DNA of 13,040 nucleotides from NCBI GenBank assembly GCA_047921075.1, contig JBLRWS010000063.1:1-13040 (forward strand). Direction: 5' to 3'. Position 1 is the first letter of the stretch. Each line of letters begins with the position of its first letter. A model generated the notes under the pieces. The model searched no databases and was not told the origin of the DNA. It worked only from the letters and a program-made list of their open reading frames with translations. This stretch comes from JBLRWS01 sp047921075 (lineage in GTDB: Bacteria; Bacteroidota; Rhodothermia; Balneolales; Balneolaceae). The position numbers were made by a program, and so were the translations under genes. Below are positions 6,651 through 13,040 of this stretch, in pieces.

Positions 6651-7121
6651 ATGAATATATATTCACTGCTTGACGACTCTACAATTTCGTCTGATTTACA
6701 TGCCAACGATAAAGAAGAGTTGATCCACAAGCTGGTGGACCTCCTCAGTCACAAAATCGCCGACCATCAGATAGAAGGTGTCCGCGAAGCCGTATTTAAA
6801 CGAGAGGAGATCATGTCGACCGGAGTCGGTAAATCGCTGGCCATTCCACACGGTAAGTGTGCGTCGCTCGATGACAACTACGCCTGCTTTGCCCGCCTTT
6901 CCGAACCGGTAGAGTTTAACTCGATCGATAATGAACCGGTGAAGCTGGCGTTTCTGTTGGTAGGGCCCGATTCTAAAAACAGTGCCCATATTAAACTGTT
7001 GAGCCGCATCTCCCGCATTATGAATAGCGCAACCTTTCGGGAGCGGCTGGATGCGTGCTCGAACGAGCAGGAGCTCTACAATGCCTTTAAAGAAGAGGAA
7101 ACCACCTATTTCGGCTCGTAA
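6651..7121 (+). CDS. ptsN: PTS EIIA component, PtsN (EIIA-Ntr) type
   Basis: A 156-residue protein of the mannitol/fructose EIIA fold, the normal PtsN length. The phosphorylated histidine is His67 in KSLAIPHGK (61-69). Typical flanks are FKREEIMSTGVGKSLAIPHG (49-68), LLVGPDSKNSAHIKLLSRIS (102-121) and the N-terminal LLDDSTISSDL (6-16). PtsN receives phosphate through EI-Ntr and NPr and works as a regulator, not a sugar importer; in Proteobacteria it is linked to rpoN, potassium and envelope stress control. No PTS permease (EIIB/EIIC), HPr or EI gene is nearby, which fits a regulatory role. ATG 6651 has no visible Shine-Dalgarno sequence and lies about 24 bases after the predicted transcription start. 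It is the first gene of the plus block. Confidence 0.9.
   Translation: MNIYSLLDDSTISSDLHANDKEELIHKLVDLLSHKIADHQIEGVREAVFKREEIMSTGVGKSLAIPHGKCASLDDNYACFARLSEPVEFNSIDNEPVKLAFLLVGPDSKNSAHIKLLSRISRIMNSATFRERLDACSNEQELYNAFKEEETTYFGS
7069..7073 (+). promoter_or_regulatory. ribosome binding site for dacB inside ptsN
   Basis: AGGAG lies seven bases before ATG 7081 and within the ptsN coding sequence. It settles the dacB start at 7081, despite the 41-base overlap, against the frame opening at 7051. Confidence 0.75.
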
Positions 7122-8574
7122 TCGGGCCGGACTGCCGGGCGTACATCGCTTGCTGTTTTCGGCGGTGCTGGCCTTGTTGCTGCCGCTCTGTGCGGCCAGC
7201 CAGCCGGCGGCTATTCAACAGCTCATCGCGCAGAGTGGTGCCGGCGATGCGATCTGGTCGCTCCAGGTTCGGGACAGCTCCGGAACGGTGCTGCTCGAGT
7301 GGAATGCCGACAAGTTGATGCGCCCCGCGTCCAACCTGAAGCTGATCTCCTCCTCCGCTTTTTTGAGCCATTTTGGGTCAGACTTCCGTTTTCAGACGCA
7401 CCTGTATGTGAACGGCTCGGTGAATGAATCGGGTGTGCTGCGTGGCGATTTGATTGTGCGCGGCTCGGGCGACCCCACCATGAACTACATCACCTACGAC
7501 GATCCGCTGGATATATTTAGCCGATGGGCCGCAGTGCTCGATTCGATCGGCATCCGCGAAATTGACGGGAATATTATCGGCCACGAAGGGTTGTTTGATG
7601 ATATCCCGTACCCGAAAGGGTGGGAGTGGGATGACCTCAGCTACTATTACGCTCCGGAACTGAGTGCGCTCTCCTTCAATTCCAATGTTGTAAATCTGGA
7701 AGTTATGGCCGGCGATGAGCCCGGCACGGCACCCTCCATACAGTGGAGCCCGATGAACACGCCCTACGTGCAGTTTATAAACGAGCAGGTGGTTACGCCG
7801 ATCGGAACGCGTTTTGAGGAAGATTATCGCCGTATTTTGGGCACCAACACCATCTTTCTGCGAAGTACCCTGCCGGTTGGCTATTACGAAACGGAACCGC
7901 TCTCGGTGCACGATCCCGCGCGCTATTTCGCCGATACCCTGAAGCGCTACCTGCAACAGCGCGGCACACCGGTTCGCGGGCAGGCGTTAACCACCCGGCA
8001 GTTTTACGACTGGCAGCTCTTTCGCAAGGTGCACACCGAATGGTCGCCGCCGCTGGGCGAGATGGTTGTGCAGATCAACCGCGAAAGCGACAATTTCTAC
8101 ACGGAAATGCTGCTGAAAGCGATGGCTGCTTCGCGCTCGGGGGTAAATGGCTCTACGGAAAACGGGCTGCAGATGCTGCGCGAATTTATGATCTCGGAAG
8201 GCTTTTCGAACAACGCCATCACCCTTCGCGATGCGTCGGGCATGGCGCCTGCTACATTGCTGCGAACCTCCGAGCTGAATGCTTTTTTGGTGAACGTGAT
8301 GAGGAAGCCCTATTTTGAGGAGTATTACAACAGCCTGGCAACCGGCGGACAAAACGGTACCCTAAAATATCGCTTTGGCGGCACGGAGCTGATCAACAGC
8401 TTTCAGGGAAAAACGGGGTTTGTGTCGGGCGTGCGTTCGCTGTCGGGGTATCTCGATACGCGAAGCGGAACCCGGCTCGTGGTCACCATTATCACCAATA
8501 ACTACACGCTGCGCACCTCGCAGATCGACCGTGTTCATGAACAAATTTTGCAACGCTTGATGGAGACCTACTGA
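7081..8574 (+). CDS. dacB: D-alanyl-D-alanine carboxypeptidase/endopeptidase, PBP4 (DacB) type
   Basis: A 497-residue exported class C low-molecular-mass penicillin-binding protein (peptidase family S13). It trims terminal D-Ala and cuts DD-cross-links in periplasmic peptidoglycan. The three active-site motifs are intact: SNLK (Ser84-Lys87), SDN (336-338) and KTG (444-446); GDLIVRGSGDP (122-132) and DASGM (384-388) are also typical of PBP4. The signal peptide has a long basic start (residues 1-23), a core LLFSAVLALLLPLC (24-37) and a likely signal peptidase I cut after AAS (38-40). Cys37 is not in a good lipobox. It overlaps ptsN by 41 bases and shares one base with the next gene (TGATG). The extra domain between SxxK and SxN (about 90-320) is normal for PBP4. 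Confidence 0.96.
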   Translation: MPLKKRKPPISARNRAGLPGVHRLLFSAVLALLLPLCAASQPAAIQQLIAQSGAGDAIWSLQVRDSSGTVLLEWNADKLMRPASNLKLISSSAFLSHFGSDFRFQTHLYVNGSVNESGVLRGDLIVRGSGDPTMNYITYDDPLDIFSRWAAVLDSIGIREIDGNIIGHEGLFDDIPYPKGWEWDDLSYYYAPELSALSFNSNVVNLEVMAGDEPGTAPSIQWSPMNTPYVQFINEQVVTPIGTRFEEDYRRILGTNTIFLRSTLPVGYYETEPLSVHDPARYFADTLKRYLQQRGTPVRGQALTTRQFYDWQLFRKVHTEWSPPLGEMVVQINRESDNFYTEMLLKAMAASRSGVNGSTENGLQMLREFMISEGFSNNAITLRDASGMAPATLLRTSELNAFLVNVMRKPYFEEYYNSLATGGQNGTLKYRFGGTELINSFQGKTGFVSGVRSLSGYLDTRSGTRLVVTIITNNYTLRTSQIDRVHEQILQRLMETY

Positions 8575-9947
8575 TGGCCGAAAGCCAACCCCATATTCTT
8601 GTTGTTGACGATGAAAAAAGTATTCGCAACACCCTGCGGGAAATCCTGGAGTTTGAGGGATATACCCTATTCGAAGCGGAAGATGGCGAACGCGCCCTTG
8701 CGATGGCGGGAGAGAAACGATTGGATCTGGTGATTCTCGATATCAAGATGAAAGGGATGGACGGCCTGGAAGTTCTTGATGCGATAAAAAAACAGAAACC
8801 CGATCTGCCGGTGATTATGATTTCCGGCCACGGTACCATCAAAATAGCGGTAGAAGCCACCAAATCGGGGGCGTTCGATTTTATTGAAAAACCGCCCGAC
8901 TTGAATCGGCTGCTCATCAGCGTGCGCAATGCGTTGTCGCGCTCGGAGCTGGCCGAAGACAACCGCCGTATTCGAACCGAACTGCACAATATTACCGACA
9001 TGGTGGGGCAAAGCTCCGCTCTGGATCGGGTAAAACGCACCATCGAAAAAGTGGCGCCAAGCAATAGCCGGGTTCTCATCACCGGCGAAAACGGAACCGG
9101 AAAAGAGCTGGTAGCCCGGTGGATTCACGAAAAAAGCAGCCGCGCATCCAAGCGGTTTGTAGATGTGAACTGTGCGGCCATCCCCTCAGAGTTGCTTGAA
9201 AGCGAGCTGTTCGGGCACGAAAAAGGGGCGTTTACCGGAGCGGATAAACAGCGTATCGGTAAATTTGAACTGGCCGATAAAGGAACCATATTTCTGGACG
9301 AAATTGGTGATATGAGCTACGAAGCGCAAGCCAAAGTGCTTCGTGTGTTGCAGGAAAACACCATCACCCGTGTGGGTGGCACCGAAACCATTCCGGTAGA
9401 TGTGCGCGTGCTTTCAGCTACCAATAAAGACCTGCGCAAAGAGATTGAAAACCGGGCGTTTCGGGAAGATCTCTATCATCGCCTCAATGTAATACCGATC
9501 CATCTGCCGCCATTGCGTGAACGAAAGGAAGATATTCCGCTACTGGCCCGCTCATTTCTTGAAAAACTGGCCGATCGCGATATTCTCTACGCCGGAAAAC
9601 AGTTTACCGAAGAGGCGCTCCAACGCCTGCAGCAACATAGCTGGGCGGGCAACATCCGGGAACTGCAAAACATGGTAGAGCGGATGGCCCTGCTCTCTGA
9701 AGGAGAAAAAATTACCGCCGATCAGATTGATCTGTTCGTGTCGGGCCATCTGGATGAAGATCTCGATCTCGACAGATTGCTCGATCAGGCGCAAACGTTT
9801 CAGGAGTTTAAAGAGCAGGCCGAGCGTTTCTTTTTGATGAAAAAACTCGAAAAAAACGACTGGAACATCTCTGCAACGGCTGAGGAGATTGACATACAGC
9901 GCAGCCATATTTACAACAAAATGAAAAAATACGATATCGAAAGGTAA
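8574..9947 (+). CDS. sigma-54-dependent response regulator, NtrC/NtrX type
   Basis: A 457-residue three-domain transcription activator. The receiver (about 7-120) has acidic Asp12/Asp13, phospho-acceptor Asp56, Ser84 and Lys106; its MISGHGTIKIAVEA and GAFDFIEKP segments most resemble NtrX. The AAA+ domain (about 142-370) has Walker A GENGTGKE (171-178), the sigma-54 contact loop GAFTGA (218-223), Walker B GTIFLDEIGD (237-246) and sensor GNIREL (359-364). The C-terminus ends in a Fis-type helix-turn-helix (about 430-452, IQRSHIYNKMKKY). All residues needed for phosphorylation, ATP hydrolysis and sigma-54 contact are present. GGAG (8562-8565) lies eight bases before ATG 8574, which overlaps the dacB stop as TGATG. 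No histidine kinase lies in the window, so signal and targets are unknown. Confidence 0.95.
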   Translation: MAESQPHILVVDDEKSIRNTLREILEFEGYTLFEAEDGERALAMAGEKRLDLVILDIKMKGMDGLEVLDAIKKQKPDLPVIMISGHGTIKIAVEATKSGAFDFIEKPPDLNRLLISVRNALSRSELAEDNRRIRTELHNITDMVGQSSALDRVKRTIEKVAPSNSRVLITGENGTGKELVARWIHEKSSRASKRFVDVNCAAIPSELLESELFGHEKGAFTGADKQRIGKFELADKGTIFLDEIGDMSYEAQAKVLRVLQENTITRVGGTETIPVDVRVLSATNKDLRKEIENRAFREDLYHRLNVIPIHLPPLRERKEDIPLLARSFLEKLADRDILYAGKQFTEEALQRLQQHSWAGNIRELQNMVERMALLSEGEKITADQIDLFVSGHLDEDLDLDRLLDQAQTFQEFKEQAERFFLMKKLEKNDWNISATAEEIDIQRSHIYNKMKKYDIER

Positions 9948-9951
9948 CTCT

Positions 9952-10845
9952 ATGTCAGCACAACTTATCGACGGGAAAAAAGTAGCCGAAATTACACGGT
10001 CTCTGATCAGGGAAGATGTAGAACGCTGGGTGGCCGAAGGAAATCGCCCGCCGTTTCTGCAGGTGATTCAGATCGGCAGTGAGCCGGCATCTACCTCTTA
10101 CATTCGCGCAAAAACGCGAGCTTGCGAAGATGTGGGCATCGAAACAGCCACTGCCCACCTTCCCGATACCATTTCGGCAAAAGAGTTGAAGCAAAAAATC
10201 CGCTCGTTTAATGAGGATGATTCGATTGACGGCATTCTGGTTCAGCTGCCACTGCCTTCGCATCTCTCGTCACACGATGTGATCGAAAGCATTGATCACC
10301 GCAAGGATGTGGATGGGTTCCACCCGATGAATGTTGGCCGGCTTGCTGTGGATCAACCAACGTTTCGTTCCTGCACACCGGCCGGTATTTTTGAACTCTT
10401 TACCTACTACAGTATTCCCGTGAAAAGCAAACACGCGGTGGTGATAGGAGCCAGCAATATTGTCGGTTCGCCGATGGCAATTATGCTTTCCCGTGAGAAC
10501 TCTTCGGGGAAAGCCACAACCACCATCTGCCACAAATACACCAAAGACATTACCCGCCATACCATCGATGCCGATATACTGATTGCCGCGGCCGGCCAGC
10601 CGGGGCTCATCAAACCGGAAATGGTAAAGGAGGGCGTGGTGATTATTGATGTAGGCATCAATCGCGTGGCCGACGAAACCTCCGAAAAAGGATACAAGCT
10701 GGTGGGTGATTGCGACTTTGACGCCCTGAAACAGAAAGCGAGCTGGATTACACCGGTTCCCGGCGGCGTGGGCCCGATGACGGTGGCCATGCTGATGAAA
10801 AACACCCTTCTTGCTGCTAAAAAATCAATTTATCCCGATGAATAA
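9952..10845 (+). CDS. folD: bifunctional methylenetetrahydrofolate dehydrogenase/methenyltetrahydrofolate cyclohydrolase
   Basis: A 297-residue cytoplasmic enzyme converting 5,10-methylene-THF to 10-formyl-THF, which feeds purine and formyl-Met synthesis. Catalytic features are present: Tyr50 and Lys54 in TSYIRAK (48-54), the QLPLP box (98-102), KDVDGFHP with Asp121 (118-125), and PGGVGPMT (270-277). The dinucleotide motif reads GASNIVGSP (166-174) where most FolD proteins have GRSxxVGxP, so Arg is replaced by Ala. A stretch RENSSGKATTTICHKYTKD (181-199) is slightly expanded, as in Bacteroidota-type FolD. ATG 9952 follows the regulator's stop by 4 bases, with AAAGG seven bases upstream inside that gene's last codons. 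The next gene overlaps the folD end by 8 bases. Confidence 0.96.
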   Translation: MSAQLIDGKKVAEITRSLIREDVERWVAEGNRPPFLQVIQIGSEPASTSYIRAKTRACEDVGIETATAHLPDTISAKELKQKIRSFNEDDSIDGILVQLPLPSHLSSHDVIESIDHRKDVDGFHPMNVGRLAVDQPTFRSCTPAGIFELFTYYSIPVKSKHAVVIGASNIVGSPMAIMLSRENSSGKATTTICHKYTKDITRHTIDADILIAAAGQPGLIKPEMVKEGVVIIDVGINRVADETSEKGYKLVGDCDFDALKQKASWITPVPGGVGPMTVAMLMKNTLLAAKKSIYPDE

Positions 10846-12988
10846 TCAACAAACCATTCGTCCGTTGCGTGCATTTTTTGTTCTCGCAGCCTTGTCGTTT
10901 ACACTTCTCATAACTCACGCCTGTTCAGATTCCGAGTCCATGACCAACAACCCGTTTGCTCAACCCAGTACCCTGCCGTTCGAAGCCCCCGATTTTGATG
11001 CCATTGACGATTCTCACTATCTGCCGGCTTTTCGCCGGGGTATGGAGATACAGCTCGGCGAGATGGATGCCATTGCGCAATCGCCCGATGAACCAACGTT
11101 CCAAAACACCATCGTGGCGATGGAGCGCACCGGTGAGCTGCTAACCCGTGTCCAGCGGGTATTCTTCAATATGGCATCGGCCCATACCAATGTTACCATT
11201 CAGAAAATCCAGGCCGAAATGGCACCAAAGCTGGCTGCCCACTCCGATAATATCTATCTGAACAGGGAGCTGTTCAGCCGGGTGCAAACGATCTATGAAG
11301 CCCGCCACGATGCCGGTTTGGATGCGGAATCTCTGAAACTTCTGGAAGATACCTATCGCGACTTTGTGCGGGCCGGGGCTATGCTGAACGATACCGAACA
11401 GGCCAGAATGCGGGAACTGAACGAGCGCATCTCCGCTCTTACCACCGAATTTCAGGAGCGCCTGCTGGCTATGACCCGCGAAAATGCAGTATTGGTAGAT
11501 GATGCAGCCAAGCTGGACGGTCTCAGTGATGATCGAATTGCCGCGGCACAACAAGCAGCAAAGGCACGCGGCCACGACTCCGGATATCTTCTGTCCATAA
11601 CCAATACAACACGGGTTCCGCTGCTTACCTCGTTACACAACCGCGAACTGCGCCGAACCCTGTGGGAAGCCTCCGCTTATCGCGGTATTGGCAAGGATGG
11701 CGGCATCGATACCCGGCCCATTGTGGAAGAGCTGGCCGCACTGCGCGCCGAACGTGCCGAACTGCTTGGATACCCGAACTACGCCAGTTATGCGCTGGAG
11801 CCGCAAACAGCGGGTGCTCCTGCTAACGTGTTGGACATGCTTGGCGGATTGACATCATCGGTGATTGAAAATACCCGGGCAGAAGCCGAGATGATCGGCG
11901 ACCGCATGGCACGCGATGGAGTAAACGACGACGTGCAGCCGTGGGACTGGGAATATTATGCCGAGAAGGTCCGCCAGGAGCAGTACGATATCGACGAAGA
12001 AGAGGTGCGCCCCTACTTTGAACTGGAGCGGGTTCTGCAGGATGGTGTTTTCTATACCATGAAGAGATTGTATGGAATCACCTTCGAAGAACGGTTCGAT
12101 CTGCCCGTCTATCACGACGATGTGCGAGTGTTTGATGTGTTTGAAGAGGATGGCACGCAGCTCGGCCTTTTTTATGCCGACTACTTTTCGCGCGATTCCA
12201 AACGGGGCGGTGCATGGATGAACTCTTACGTGGTGCAATCCCGCCTGTTAGATAAAAAACCGGTTGTAAAAAATGTACTCAACATTCCGCCGCCGGCCGA
12301 GGGAGAACCTGCACTGATTAGCTTCGACAATGTAACCACTCTGTTTCATGAGATGGGCCATGCTGTTCACGGCCTCTTTTCAGATGTGACCTACCCGTCT
12401 CTGGCAGGTACATCGGTGCCCCGCGATTTTGTGGAGTTTCCATCCACCTTTGAGGAAGACTGGGCCATCCATCCCGACGTACTCGAAAATTATGCGGTAC
12501 ACCATCAAACCGGAGAGCGTATTCCGGACGCCTTGCTGGAACGGCTCATTGAAGCGAGGGAGTTTAACATGGGCTTTACAACCCATGAATATCTGGGCGC
12601 AACTCTGATCGATCTGGAGTGGCACCTGCTCTCACGAGACGACGCAGCAGGGCCTATTGATGTTGTTGCTTTCGAGCAGGCCGCTCTGCAGAAGTATGGA
12701 CTGGATCATCCGGCCGTGCCACCTCGATATAAATCGCCCTATTTTGCGCATATTTTTTCCGGCGGATATTCGGCCAACTACTACGCCTACATTTGGTCGG
12801 AGGTTCTGGCGGCCGATGCGTTTTCCTTCATGAACGAACGCGGAGGACTCACCCGTGAAAATGGCGATTGGTATCGGGAGAATATCCTGTCGAAAGGGGG
12901 AACCCTTGACGCGATGACACTGTACCGTCAATTTCGCGGAGGAGCCCCGGAACCGGAACACTTGCTGCAACGCCGCGGCTTGCAATAA
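10838..12988 (+). CDS. dcp: M3 family zinc metallopeptidase, Dcp-like peptidyl-dipeptidase, probable lipoprotein
   Basis: A 716-residue thermolysin-fold peptidase of family M3. The zinc site is HEMGH (504-508), with the third ligand Glu533 in DFVEFPS 29 residues after the first His, the same spacing as in E. coli Dcp. The substrate-side segment GGYSANYYAYIWSEVLAADAF (642-662) is typical of Dcp/OpdA enzymes, which release dipeptides or degrade short peptides. The N-terminus has a hydrophobic stretch (about 12-26) ending at Cys29 in THAC followed by SDSES. This is a weak lipobox (Thr at -3) but has the usual polar spacer, so an envelope lipoprotein is likely. ATG 10838 overlaps the folD stop by 8 bases with no clear Shine-Dalgarno sequence. 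Choice between Dcp and oligopeptidase A is uncertain. Confidence 0.93.
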   Translation: MNNQQTIRPLRAFFVLAALSFTLLITHACSDSESMTNNPFAQPSTLPFEAPDFDAIDDSHYLPAFRRGMEIQLGEMDAIAQSPDEPTFQNTIVAMERTGELLTRVQRVFFNMASAHTNVTIQKIQAEMAPKLAAHSDNIYLNRELFSRVQTIYEARHDAGLDAESLKLLEDTYRDFVRAGAMLNDTEQARMRELNERISALTTEFQERLLAMTRENAVLVDDAAKLDGLSDDRIAAAQQAAKARGHDSGYLLSITNTTRVPLLTSLHNRELRRTLWEASAYRGIGKDGGIDTRPIVEELAALRAERAELLGYPNYASYALEPQTAGAPANVLDMLGGLTSSVIENTRAEAEMIGDRMARDGVNDDVQPWDWEYYAEKVRQEQYDIDEEEVRPYFELERVLQDGVFYTMKRLYGITFEERFDLPVYHDDVRVFDVFEEDGTQLGLFYADYFSRDSKRGGAWMNSYVVQSRLLDKKPVVKNVLNIPPPAEGEPALISFDNVTTLFHEMGHAVHGLFSDVTYPSLAGTSVPRDFVEFPSTFEEDWAIHPDVLENYAVHHQTGERIPDALLERLIEAREFNMGFTTHEYLGATLIDLEWHLLSRDDAAGPIDVVAFEQAALQKYGLDHPAVPPRYKSPYFAHIFSGGYSANYYAYIWSEVLAADAFSFMNERGGLTRENGDWYRENILSKGGTLDAMTLYRQFRGGAPEPEHLLQRRGLQ

Positions 12989-13003
12989 CCGCCCGGCGGT
13001 TTT
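12987..13003 (+). terminator. possible weak intrinsic terminator after the M3 peptidase gene
   Basis: A GC-rich palindrome AACCGCC-C-GGCGGTT (12987-13001) starts inside the stop codon and can fold as a 6-bp stem with a three-base loop, followed directly by a short T-run (13000-13003). The T-run is only four bases and partly inside the stem, so termination would be weak. It lies where the plus-strand block is expected to end. Confidence 0.4.
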
Positions 13004-13019
13004 GGGTACTGCCGCCTGT

Positions 13020-13040
13020 CCCGACGGCTTTTGAATCGGG
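13020..13040. repeat. inverted repeat at the window edge
   Basis: CCCGA (13020-13024) and TCGGG (13036-13040) can form a 5-bp stem around an 11-base loop. The right arm ends exactly at the window edge, so the stem may be longer or may belong to a terminator that continues outside. Confidence 0.25.

Noticed and set aside
7111..7200. Lipobox at Cys37 of the PBP4 protein
   Set aside because: The residue before the cysteine is Leu (LPLC), which is unsuitable for signal peptidase II; an AAS signal peptidase I site follows directly.
8492..9128. Minus-strand open frames of 150-196 codons opposite dacB and the response regulator
   Set aside because: They are antisense to strongly conserved coding sequence, are low-complexity Ser/Arg-rich or unstructured in translation, and have no operon context.
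11220..11237. TGGCAC resembling a sigma-54 -24 element
   Set aside because: It is inside the M3 peptidase gene, and the required TGC element is not at the proper spacing.
1..13040. CRISPR arrays, tRNA or rRNA genes, transposases, integrases, attachment sites, toxin-antitoxin or defence genes
   Set aside because: I looked for these on both strands and saw no repeats, RNA-like folds or protein families to support any of them.

Overview
The window looks like an ordinary, very gene-dense chromosomal segment of a Gram-negative bacterium of the Bacteroidota/Balneolota/Rhodothermota assemblage, most likely Balneolota-like. Supporting signs are a type IX secretion 'plug' (DUF5103-type) lipoprotein, a short RsmI-like methylase of the kind common in that group, a FolD with an extended segment after its Rossmann motif, and lipoprotein signals throughout. 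The phylum is inferred from protein style, not from a marker gene. I see no tRNA, rRNA, CRISPR, insertion sequence, phage gene or other sign of recent transfer.

Layout: twelve genes in two divergent blocks that meet at a 134-base intergenic region (6517-6650). The minus-strand block runs leftwards from 6516: ccmB (heme exporter permease), holB (clamp-loader delta'), dapF (diaminopimelate epimerase), a T9SS plug-like lipoprotein, a membrane-anchored beta-lactamase-fold protein that has lost its catalytic residues, a small two-TM DUF3592-like protein, and an RsmI-like SAM methyltransferase. The plus-strand block runs rightwards from 6651: ptsN-like EIIA, dacB (PBP4-type D-Ala-D-Ala carboxypeptidase), a sigma-54 NtrC/NtrX-type response regulator, folD, and an M3 (Dcp-like) metallopeptidase lipoprotein.

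Every gene-to-gene junction inside both blocks is either an overlap or a gap of 5 bases or less (ATGA twice, TAATG, TGATG, overlaps of 8-41 bases). Each block therefore probably works as one transcript with translational coupling. A good sigma-70-like promoter (TTGAAA, 18-base spacer, TATATT) lies just before ptsN. No gene-free stretch exceeds 134 bases.

Functionally the genes are mixed housekeeping: cytochrome c maturation, DNA replication, lysine/peptidoglycan precursor supply, peptidoglycan trimming, one-carbon metabolism, peptide turnover and regulation. The points most worth a second look are the beta-lactamase-fold pseudoenzyme, a delta' subunit without the zinc-module cysteines, the pairing of an EIIA-Ntr protein with a sigma-54 activator around a cell-wall hydrolase, and a FolD with Ala where Arg is usual in the cofactor motif. 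I found no convincing wholly new multi-gene system.
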